This document shows positions 57,561 to 64,000 of a DNA stretch of 64,000 nt, piece after piece (positions within the stretch are counted from its first letter, which is position 1; every line of letters starts with the position of its first letter). The translations under genes were made by a program, and so were the position numbers. Origin of the DNA: RUG14871 sp045539425 (GTDB taxonomy: Bacteria > Bacillota_I > Bacilli_A > Erysipelotrichales > Erysipelotrichaceae); assembly GCA_045539425.1 (NCBI GenBank), contig JAZQFH010000021.1, forward strand, positions 1-64,000. The letters are read 5' to 3'. The notes under the pieces are model-generated. The model had not been told where the DNA came from. It worked only from the letters and a program-made list of their open reading frames with translations, and ran no database searches.

Positions 57561-58562
57561 ATGTTAGTTTTTGCGGACCATTACAAGAGCAAGCTCGGTA
57601 TTTACGATACGCAGAGTGCCATCAAGCTCATCAAGGACCGGTTTCAGAAGAATCTGGCGCGTGAGCTGGACTTACATCGCGTCAGTGCACCGCTATTTGT
57701 GGACAGCCTTTCCGGCCTGAATGATAACCTGAACGGCATTGAGCGTCCGGTTGCCTTTGACATCAAGAATCTTGACGGCAGCTATGAAATCGTTCATTCG
57801 CTTGCCAAGTGGAAGCGCATGGCTCTAAAGCAGTATGACTTCTATATGCATAAGGGGCTTTATACCGATATGAATGCCATCCGCCGCGATGAGGATCTGG
57901 ATAATCTTCACAGCATCTATGTGGACCAGTGGGACTGGGAAAAGATCATCGCAAGAGAAGACAGATGCAGAGAATATCTGGAAGAGACGGTCCGCAAGAT
58001 TCTGCATGCCTTAAAGAAAACCGAGGATGCTTTGCTGAAGAAGTATCCGCAGCTCTCTCCGGTTGTGAAAGAGGAAGTATACTTTATTACCAGCGAAGAA
58101 CTGCTGCAGAAATACCCTGAGAAAAGCGCGAAAGAGCGCGAGTATCTTATCACCAAAGAGTACGGCACGGTCTTTCTGATGCAGATCGGTGACAAGCTCT
58201 CCAACGGGGAAAAACATGACGGCAGGGCACCGGACTACGATGACTGGAAGCTCAACGGAGATATCCTGATTTACCATCCGGTACTGGACTGTGCGATGGA
58301 GATCAGCTCCATGGGGATTCGCGTCGATGAAGTGTCACTGATCGAACAGTTGCGTAAGACACATAACGAAGAGCGGCAGTTTCTGCCGTTCCATCAGGCG
58401 CTGTTGCATAAGCAGCTGCCGCTGACAATCGGCGGCGGTATCGGACAGAGCCGGCTGTGCATGCTGTTATTACAGAAAGCCCATATCGGGGAAGTACAGG
58501 TCTCTGTGTGGCCAAAAGAGATGCGTGAAGCATGTGCGAAACACGGGATGTTCTTGTTATGA
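57561..58562 (+). CDS. asnA: Aspartate-ammonia ligase
   Basis: 333 residues from the ATG at 57561; an in-frame TTG 12 bases upstream is less likely. Class II aminoacyl-tRNA synthetase-like fold: LHRVSAPLFVDSLSGLNDNLNGIERPVAFDIK, AFKQ-type region ALKQYDFYMHKGLYTDMNAIRRDE, YVDQWDWEK, DGRAPDYDDW, LNGDILIYHPVLDCAMEISSMGIRVD and TIGGGIGQSRLCM. It makes asparagine from aspartate, ammonia and ATP. The upstream 30 bases hold only a 5-bp stem; I see no T-box. Confidence 0.95.
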   Translation: MLVFADHYKSKLGIYDTQSAIKLIKDRFQKNLARELDLHRVSAPLFVDSLSGLNDNLNGIERPVAFDIKNLDGSYEIVHSLAKWKRMALKQYDFYMHKGLYTDMNAIRRDEDLDNLHSIYVDQWDWEKIIAREDRCREYLEETVRKILHALKKTEDALLKKYPQLSPVVKEEVYFITSEELLQKYPEKSAKEREYLITKEYGTVFLMQIGDKLSNGEKHDGRAPDYDDWKLNGDILIYHPVLDCAMEISSMGIRVDEVSLIEQLRKTHNEERQFLPFHQALLHKQLPLTIGGGIGQSRLCMLLLQKAHIGEVQVSVWPKEMREACAKHGMFLL

Positions 58563-58617
58563 AGAGCATCTTTTCTTTCTCTTTGAAATAGGGTTATAAT
58601 AAAGGAAACGAGGACCA

Positions 58618-59589
58618 ATGAGAATACTGCTGATTATCTGTGTCATTTTACTGATACTTTTTTTGGCCGCGGGCGTGATCGGCGGCAGTATTTTCGTGGA
58701 CATGGCGCTGAATGTGGACCGCATCCGCAAGAAGGGGAACCGGACGCTGACGAAGAATTCGCAGAGCTATGAGTATCCTCCCTATACTCCGGGGATCTAC
58801 TGCAAGGATCCGAAAAGCTGGGTATTAAATCAGAGCAATTACCGCAACGTATTCTTGAAAAACGACGGCCTGAAACTGCATGCAGTCTATATTCCAAATG
58901 ATTCCCACCGCTATGTGATCTGCTGCCACGGCTACAGCGGCAGTGCCATCGGTCTGGGACCGTTTTTACATAAGTTCTATCTGCAGGGTTTTTCCGTACT
59001 GGCACCGGACGCGAGAGCGCACGGGGAGAGTGAAGGAAAGTACACCTACATGGGACAGAGGGAGAAAAAGGATATCGTACGGTGGATCCGCTACCTCATT
59101 GAACAGGATCCGGAGGCGGAAATCGTTCTCTGGGGAATCTCCATGGGTGCTTCCACGGTGATGTTCACATTAGGTGAAGAACTGCCGTCAAACGTGAAGT
59201 GTGCCATTGAGGACTGCGGTTACTCTTCCCTTTACGGGCAGTACTGCTACGAGTGTCAGCACACGCTGCACATTCCATCGTTTCCGTTAGTCCTGTTTGT
59301 CAATCTAGTGACAAGAATCAAACTGAAACTCAATATCCGCAAGGCGGATACGAAGTATACATTAACCAGAAGCAAGACACCGCTCTTACTGATTCACGGA
59401 GATAACGATACCTTTGTACCGTTTTTCAATCTTCAGAGGAATTATGATCTCTGTGCGAGTGAGAAGGAGATGTTAGTCATGGAAGACGCCACGCATGCGC
59501 GCAGTTCGTCGTTCCATCCCGAACAGTATTGGAACAGCGTATTTCAGTTTTGCGACAGATATCTGTCAAAGGAAGAGGTACCATTATGA
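58618..59589 (+). CDS. Membrane-anchored alpha/beta hydrolase
   Basis: 323 residues with an N-terminal membrane segment (LLIICVILLILFLAAGVIGG). Hydrolase motifs: VICCHGYSG (oxyanion region), APDARAHGESEG, LWGISMGASTVM (nucleophile serine), LLIHGDNDTFVP (Asp) and EDATHARS (His). The substrate is unknown. SD GAGGACC-like; ATGA overlap with the next gene. Confidence 0.87.
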   Translation: MRILLIICVILLILFLAAGVIGGSIFVDMALNVDRIRKKGNRTLTKNSQSYEYPPYTPGIYCKDPKSWVLNQSNYRNVFLKNDGLKLHAVYIPNDSHRYVICCHGYSGSAIGLGPFLHKFYLQGFSVLAPDARAHGESEGKYTYMGQREKKDIVRWIRYLIEQDPEAEIVLWGISMGASTVMFTLGEELPSNVKCAIEDCGYSSLYGQYCYECQHTLHIPSFPLVLFVNLVTRIKLKLNIRKADTKYTLTRSKTPLLLIHGDNDTFVPFFNLQRNYDLCASEKEMLVMEDATHARSSSFHPEQYWNSVFQFCDRYLSKEEVPL

Positions 59590-60587
59590 CACAGCTGATC
59601 AAACGAAAATCACTTAAAGAACACCTTGCGGAAGAGTCACTTGCCCAACTGAAGGAGATCTCCCGCAACCTCTATCTGCCGGAGGAGAATCTGGAGCGCA
59701 GTGCTCTGGAAGAGAGAATCTATCTGGTTCTTTCCGACCAGAAAGCCATGCGCCGGCACTCCGTCAAGATGCTGGACAGGGAGTACACGTTCATCAAGCG
59801 GATGCTGAACTACCATGGTGCTTTAAAGGAAAGCGAGAGCGATGTGCGCTCCTATTATTCCTTCCTCTCTCTTGGCGCCGTGTATTATGCCGAGCATGAC
59901 GGAGAGAAGTATATCGTCATGCCGGAAGAGATCTATCAGAACTTCAAGAAGACCAAACTGGAGAAGATGGAAGATACGATCGAGAACAACTCCCGCATTT
60001 ACAACCTTTTAGTCAGCATGGTGGAACTCTACGGTGTCGTCAGCATCTATGATCTGATTGACAACTACAACCGCTTCTATAAGACCATGGAGGAGTATGT
60101 GGACAATCTGAATATGGAATTCTTCTTCACCATCAAGCGGGTCAACAGTATCCGTCCGAAACTGATCGATAACCAGCAGTACTTCCTCCATAAGAATATC
60201 GTGGGAAACAAGGGTTTGCTGAACAATATCATGATGGTCAAGAGAAATCATTCCCCGGCGATACTGGAAAAGCGTGAGCTTCTGAAATACCGTCACAAGG
60301 ACTATTACGACAACAATGACGAGATCAAGGACCTCAAGAAATTCCTCTATGAGTTCAAGGGCAGTGAAGAGGTGGAACAGATCATCATCGAGATCCATGA
60401 CGTCTTTAAGATGAACAAGACCACCGACCATATTTATGCGATTCTGGACAACCACGGGATCCGCATCAACGAAAAGAAACAGCAGCAGTTCTTTACCATC
60501 CTGATGGATGCCTACAAGAACATGCGGCTCTGGCTCAACTGCGGCTACACGCTGAATGAACTGGTACAGCTCAGGAATGAAGAATGA
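59586..60587 (+). CDS. Uncharacterised protein
   Basis: 333 residues, start at 59586 (GGAAGAGG upstream; ATGA overlap). I do not recognise a characterised family. The first ~60 residues (LKEHLAEESLAQLKEISRNLYLP...) look helical in the manner of SAP-type motifs; the remainder is mixed alpha/beta with many charged residues and no membrane segment. It overlaps the following gene by 4 bases, so the two are made together and may act together. Confidence 0.7.
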   Translation: MTQLIKRKSLKEHLAEESLAQLKEISRNLYLPEENLERSALEERIYLVLSDQKAMRRHSVKMLDREYTFIKRMLNYHGALKESESDVRSYYSFLSLGAVYYAEHDGEKYIVMPEEIYQNFKKTKLEKMEDTIENNSRIYNLLVSMVELYGVVSIYDLIDNYNRFYKTMEEYVDNLNMEFFFTIKRVNSIRPKLIDNQQYFLHKNIVGNKGLLNNIMMVKRNHSPAILEKRELLKYRHKDYYDNNDEIKDLKKFLYEFKGSEEVEQIIIEIHDVFKMNKTTDHIYAILDNHGIRINEKKQQQFFTILMDAYKNMRLWLNCGYTLNELVQLRNEE

Positions 60588-60979
60588 AAGAAGTAAGGCT
60601 GTCCAAACTCGTCCGTGCCATGCGTCAGAGCAGAAGTGATGAGAAGTATTACCTCAATATCAAAAACTACATGGTATTTTCATACTCACACCATGAGATC
60701 CGCTATCTGGACGAATACCGCATGGTGAATGTCGACGAGATTCCCGCGCTTAGGGAGCACTCCGTGCGCATTCCGCCCTTTACGGAAAAGGATATGATGA
60801 AAGAATACCTTTTGAATAAAGGGGAAGAGGAAGAGATGCGCTATGAGGAATTCGCCTTTTATCTTAGGGTAAATGAGGCGGAAGCGGTATATGAGGCGTT
60901 CAAAAAGAAGAGCTACCGTGAAAAGTGCATCGCGTTTGCGGAAGAAAATGATATAACATATATTGATGATCTGAAATAG
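60584..60979 (+). CDS. Uncharacterised protein, possibly UPF0158-like
   Basis: 131 residues. The C-terminal part (FAFYLRVNEAEAVYEAFKKKSYREKCIAFAEENDI) resembles the end of UPF0158 proteins, where a helix pair is followed by A-x-x-W/F-x-E-E-N-x-I. No catalytic residues are evident. Coupled to the previous gene through ATGA. Confidence 0.6.
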   Translation: MKEVRLSKLVRAMRQSRSDEKYYLNIKNYMVFSYSHHEIRYLDEYRMVNVDEIPALREHSVRIPPFTEKDMMKEYLLNKGEEEEMRYEEFAFYLRVNEAEAVYEAFKKKSYREKCIAFAEENDITYIDDLK

Positions 60980-60990
60980 GAGGAAATAAT

Positions 60991-61230
60991 ATGCCAGGAA
61001 AATTTGAATATGAGATCAAGGAAGAATACGGTGTGATCTCGGAAGGATACCAGGGCTGGACAAAAGAACTCAACCTGATTTCCTATAACGGTGCCAAACC
61101 GAAATACGACTTAAGAGAATGGGCTCCGGAACATGAGAAGATGGGCAAGGGCTTCACCTTCACCAGAGATGAGCTGCTCAATCTCAGGGACCTCATTGAT
61201 ATCGCTCTGGAAGAGGGCGAAGAAGAATAA
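60991..61230 (+). CDS. YdbC-type PC4-family ssDNA-binding protein
   Basis: 79 residues, SD AGGAGG. FEYEIKEEYGVISE, GWTKELNLISYNGAKPKYDLREWAPEHEKMGKG matches the YdbC proteins of Bacillota, which share the PC4 coactivator fold and bind single-stranded DNA. Role in transcription or repair not settled. Confidence 0.88.
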   Translation: MPGKFEYEIKEEYGVISEGYQGWTKELNLISYNGAKPKYDLREWAPEHEKMGKGFTFTRDELLNLRDLIDIALEEGEEE

Positions 61231-61238
61231 AATAGTTG

Positions 61239-61267
61239 TTGACACCTCTTTTGGCTGGTGCTATTAT
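61239..61267 (+). promoter_or_regulatory. Promoter of the small ORF
   Basis: TTGACA, 17-bp spacer, TATTAT. The expected start point falls at about 61274, immediately before the 5' hairpin. Confidence 0.75.
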
Positions 61268-61274
61268 AATTAGT

Positions 61275-61300
61275 CCTCTGACAAGAGGCCTTGTTAGAGG
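61275..61300 (+). other. 5'-terminal mRNA hairpin of the small ORF
   Basis: 11-bp stem CCTCTGACAAG / CTTGTTAGAGG (one G-T pair) with a 4-base loop at the predicted mRNA 5' end. Such 5' stems protect transcripts from degradation in Bacillota; an attenuation role is also possible. Confidence 0.6.
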
Positions 61301-61322
61301 GTGAATGAAAGAGGTGAAATAA

Positions 61323-61406
61323 ATGTTTAAGAAGTTTATTAAAAATTTATTCTACATCAAACCGGTCGCAGAATCCGAAATGTACAACATGCTGATTCAT
61401 CGTTAA
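61323..61406 (+). CDS. 27-residue small protein
   Basis: Reads MFKKFIKNLFYIKPVAESE then MYNMLIHR and stop, behind SD AGAGGTG at good distance. It has its own promoter, a 5' hairpin and a terminator at 61445, which speaks for a real monocistronic gene. The first 13 residues form a basic, hydrophobic helix that could lie on the membrane. No family recognised; it could also be a leader peptide, although no larger gene follows before the terminator. Confidence 0.6.
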   Translation: MFKKFIKNLFYIKPVAESEMYNMLIHR

Positions 61407-61444
61407 TCAAAAACATATTGCAGTCATATTATAATGTAGAATCC

Positions 61445-61473
61445 AGGGACGCCAGAGCGTCCCTTTCTTTTTG
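61445..61473 (+). terminator. Rho-independent terminator of the small ORF
   Basis: Perfect 8-bp stem AGGGACGC / GCGTCCCT with a CAGA loop, then TTCTTTTT. Confidence 0.9.
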
Positions 61474-61476
61474 AAT

Positions 61477-61515
61477 TTGACAAGTAATAATACAAATAGT
61501 ACAATTAGTACAGAA
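61477..61515 (+). promoter_or_regulatory. Promoter and candidate operator of the GntR-ABC operon
   Basis: TTGACA (61477-61482), 17-bp spacer, TACAAT (61500-61505). TAGTACAATTAGTACA across the -10 contains two GTAC/TAGTAC units 9 bases apart, similar to sites of YtrA-type regulators, so autorepression is likely. Confidence 0.7.
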
Positions 61516-61530
61516 AAGGAGCTCGCAGGG

Positions 61531-61890
61531 ATGTATTTGATTAACTTACAGGGAAAAGAGAGCATCAACGATCAGATCAAATCTCAGATCATGAGATTTA
61601 TTGAACTCGGTGTTCTGAAAGCTGATGACAAACTTCCTTCCGTGCGGATGCTGGCGCAGGATCTCGGAATCAACCCGAATACCGTTGCCAAGGCATATGC
61701 CGAACTTGAGGAGGAAGGAATCATCTACACCATAAATAAAAAAGGCGCTTTTATCTCTTCGAAAGAGCTTCCTTCGAGACTGAAAGCGCAGACGGAAATG
61801 GTTCTCCGCTCTTTAAAAGATGACGGAGTGACCAAGGAAGAACTTCTTAAGATCATTGAATCTGTATACAAGGAGGAGGAAAATGCTTAA
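61531..61890 (+). CDS. GntR-family regulator, YtrA subfamily
   Basis: 119 residues from the ATG at 61531 behind AAGGAG; the longer frame would start within the promoter. The wHTH reads SINDQIKSQIMRFIELGVLKADDKLPSVRMLAQDLGINPNTVAKAYAELEEEGIIYT, followed by only a short helical tail, as in YtrA regulators which sit in front of ABC transporter genes. It overlaps the ATPase gene by 8 bases. Confidence 0.92.
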   Translation: MYLINLQGKESINDQIKSQIMRFIELGVLKADDKLPSVRMLAQDLGINPNTVAKAYAELEEEGIIYTINKKGAFISSKELPSRLKAQTEMVLRSLKDDGVTKEELLKIIESVYKEEENA

Positions 61891-62767
61891 GATCAGTCAT
61901 GTTTACAAGAATTTCGGCGATAAGCCGGTATTAAGAAATCTGAATTTAGAAATTGAAGAGGGCAGCATCTTCGGCTTGGTCGGAATCAACGGTTCCGGCA
62001 AGACAACCTTACTGCGCTGCATCAGCGGAGTGTATTACCCGGATGACGGGGAAATCCTCTTCAATGAGTTAAACACGTATACGCAGCCGGAAATCCGCAA
62101 GGACATCCTCTTTGTGTCGGATGACATGTATCTGCCGTCCAATGCGACGATGCGCTCGCTGCGTCAGTTTTACGAATCGTTCTATGAACTGGACGAGAAG
62201 GCGTACCGCAGTTATCTGAATCTGTTCCGTTTAAACGAGAACGCGCATTTCTCCGGTTTCTCCAAAGGAATGAAGCGCCAGGCATCCCTGGTTTTTGCGC
62301 TTGCCATCAAGCCGCGTTTACTGCTATTGGATGAGTGCTTTGACGGACTGGATCCGCTCGTGCGTCTGAACTTCAAGAAAGCCTTAATTGATCTATTGGA
62401 AGATAAAAGCACGACGGTGATCATCTCTTCCCACAACTTAAAGGAGCTGGAAGACATCTGTGACAGTTTCGGCATTCTGGATGACGGACAGATCAATACG
62501 TATGGAGACCTTTTGGAATCCAAGGAAAATGTCAGGAAATACCAGCTGGCATTTGAAGAAGAGAAGAGCCAGGAAGATTTCGCTGCACTGGATGTCATGA
62601 ACTTCAAGAAGGAAGGCATGGTCTATACGCTTGTGGTGAAGGGGAATCAGGAAGAAGTGCACGACACGCTTTCCGCGATGCATCCGTTATTATTAAATGA
62701 GCTGCCGGTCAACTTTGAAGAACTCTTCATTTATGAAGTAGAAAGCAGAGGGCTGTTACATGAGTAA
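61883..62767 (+). CDS. ABC transporter ATP-binding protein (YtrB/EcsA type)
   Basis: 294 residues from the ATG at 61883 behind AAGGAGGAGG. Walker A GINGSGKTTLLRCISG, signature FSKGMKRQASLVFAL in place of LSGGQ, Walker B LLLLDECFDGLD, and H-loop IISSHNLKE. It partners the membrane protein encoded next. Substrate unknown; loci of this type often respond to wall-active antibiotics or peptides. Confidence 0.9.
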   Translation: MLKISHVYKNFGDKPVLRNLNLEIEEGSIFGLVGINGSGKTTLLRCISGVYYPDDGEILFNELNTYTQPEIRKDILFVSDDMYLPSNATMRSLRQFYESFYELDEKAYRSYLNLFRLNENAHFSGFSKGMKRQASLVFALAIKPRLLLLDECFDGLDPLVRLNFKKALIDLLEDKSTTVIISSHNLKELEDICDSFGILDDGQINTYGDLLESKENVRKYQLAFEEEKSQEDFAALDVMNFKKEGMVYTLVVKGNQEEVHDTLSAMHPLLLNELPVNFEELFIYEVESRGLLHE

Positions 62768-64000
62768 AAACTATCTGGGTTATCTGTTGAAGAGTAACCG
62801 TCAGTCGCTGATCTTCATCTGTATTCTGAACCTTCTGATTCTGGCAATATCGCTGTTCTCCATTCCCAATATCGGAAGCATCTATTTTGCCCAGGTCCTC
62901 ATCTGTGTGCATGCAGGAGTATTATGCTTCTCACTTCCGGCAAGACTCTTCCACTTTGTGCATAACCGCAAGGCGGTCGACACCTTCTTCCCGCTGAGTG
63001 TCTCACGCGAGAAGATGATGCATACGATCCTGGTTTACATGATCGGTGCCGTTCTGATTCCGTTTATTCTGAGCACGTTATGCATCATGGGGTTTGAGAT
63101 ATTCCGGTATCACGGAATGCACATGAACTATGCGGCCTTTATCGGAATGATGTCATTGAGCTACAGTGCTCTGATTCTTTTCCACAGCATGGTCTACCTC
63201 TTTGCGAACAGCGTCTTTGACGGGGTGGTCATGATCGGGGCATACACGTTTGTGCCGTTATTGATTTATGTGGTCTGTGCGACGTTTATGGATCATGTCA
63301 TCTACGCCTATCAGTATCCGTATCTGAATCAACTGAGTTATCTCTCTCTGACCTTTACCACTCTTGTGGAAGGGCTCAATATGATTTCGAAAGACTTCTT
63401 TGCGGTTGATGCGAATTATCTCAAGTGGCTGCTCTCGATTGTTGTTTATCTGCTTGTCAGCTATTTCGGATTACGCAGGGAGTTTATCGAGCGTAAGACG
63501 GAGCGGGCAGAGGCAATCTCCAATGAGTTCTTCTCTTATCCGCTGATCATTAATCTCTATGCGATCGCGCTGATCTTTGTCTCCGCATTCAACTATCAGA
63601 ATTCGCTGGAAAGTTTGCGCTGGGTCTTATTGCAGAACGTGTTTATCTTCACGCTCTATACGGTTGCCAACTTCGTATACAAGCGCAAGATCATGGTAAG
63701 CCTCAAGTCTGTTATCGTCTTTGTCGTATCGCTTGCGGCCTCGCTCCTATTGGTAAGTGCGGCGTACCGGACGGAAGGGTTCCATCTTTCGGAATCCTAT
63801 AACCACACACCGGAAACGATCTCCATCTACGCGCATCAGTATGTGACGTATGGCGGCGATGCAGAGAGCAATAACGAGATCCGTAATCTGCTTGTCTCCA
63901 AGGGCTACGAAGCGGACAGCGTCTATGTGGAGTGCAAGGGTGATCTGAAAAAGACAGATGCGCACTATGAAGAAGCAATCAAAACCATCAACGGACTGCG
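62760..64000 (+). CDS. ABC-2 type permease (3' end beyond the window)
   Basis: An open frame runs from the ATG at 62760 to the window end, 413 codons without a stop, starting MSKNYLGYLLKSNRQSLIFI. It has several hydrophobic segments: LILAISLFSI, VLVYMIGAVLIPFILSTLCI, MIGAYTFVPLLIYVVCATFM, WLLSIVVYLLVSYFGL and SVIVFVVSLAASLLLV, and then a large extracytoplasmic part (YNHTPETISIYAHQYVTYG...). It overlaps the ATPase gene by 8 bases and is the membrane component of that exporter. Confidence 0.88.
   Translation, partial: MSKNYLGYLLKSNRQSLIFICILNLLILAISLFSIPNIGSIYFAQVLICVHAGVLCFSLPARLFHFVHNRKAVDTFFPLSVSREKMMHTILVYMIGAVLIPFILSTLCIMGFEIFRYHGMHMNYAAFIGMMSLSYSALILFHSMVYLFANSVFDGVVMIGAYTFVPLLIYVVCATFMDHVIYAYQYPYLNQLSYLSLTFTTLVEGLNMISKDFFAVDANYLKWLLSIVVYLLVSYFGLRREFIERKTERAEAISNEFFSYPLIINLYAIALIFVSAFNYQNSLESLRWVLLQNVFIFTLYTVANFVYKRKIMVSLKSVIVFVVSLAASLLLVSAAYRTEGFHLSESYNHTPETISIYAHQYVTYGGDAESNNEIRNLLVSKGYEADSVYVECKGDLKKTDAHYEEAIKTINGL

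Noticed and set aside
60009..60455. Minus-strand 148-codon frame rich in Val/Ile/Leu
   Set aside because: Shadow of the plus-strand gene at 59586; no SD and no family motif.

Overview
The window reads as a chromosomal segment of a low-to-mid GC Bacillota bacterium, most likely an Erysipelotrichaceae-type gut or oral species. This is inferred from the hrcA-grpE-dnaK-dnaJ-clpB operon under CIRCE control, the cvpA-mutS2-uvrC and lspA-rluD runs, rhomboid and RNase HIII genes, use of TGA as a stop, and a family of secreted proteins with SLH-type repeats (TTYKAILWAY...GIVKG...TRAQ). No database search was possible, so taxonomy is an inference.

Layout. 1-76: 5' end of an IS30-type transposase cut by the window edge. 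395-10545: four tandem genes for SLH-anchored surface proteins plus one collapsed remnant; their cargo domains are repeated beta-rich modules, a thioredoxin-like plus CAP domain, and two solute-binding domains. 10718-12046: a nucleotidyltransferase/HTH pair resembling a toxin-antitoxin system, with a perfect operator palindrome over its promoter. 12106-19475: heat-shock operon with a consensus promoter between two CIRCE elements. 19556-20524: a 3-hydroxyacyl-CoA dehydrogenase.

20752-30956 looks like a variable island. It is bordered by decayed genes (a serine recombinase at the left; glycerol dehydrogenase and AlbA_2-type ATPase fragments at the right). It holds a TetR regulator with a 13-bp-arm operator, an ACGX-repeat Cys peptide with its radical SAM/SPASM enzyme, a quinone-reductase-like MDR protein, a ferredoxin-nitroreductase, a zinc-type macrodomain protein and a class M sirtuin (SirTM) in one codirectional run, then an AraC regulator with a PTS EIIBC and a ChbG-type deacetylase. 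The peptide-maturation genes joined to a reversible ADP-ribosylation pair, without the lipoyl-carrier genes usual for SirTM, are the most interesting part of the window.

31009-36890: GH13 glucosidase, HAD phosphatase, then lspA-rluD-rhomboid-comEB-glutaredoxin. 36947-44379: AraC regulator divergent from an ABC sugar importer operon ending in a GH78-like rhamnosidase, with a near-consensus cre box. 44468-54074: RNase HIII opposite a long overlapping operon cvpA-mutS2-uvrC-M15-murI-yfcE-gtrA-GT2. 54154-54230: tRNA-Arg(TCT). 54327-61230: lepA, mazG-like, hemW, asnA, an alpha/beta hydrolase and three small or uncharacterised genes. 61239-64000: a 27-residue small ORF with its own promoter and terminator, then a YtrA-type GntR regulator with an ABC-2 exporter whose permease runs off the end.
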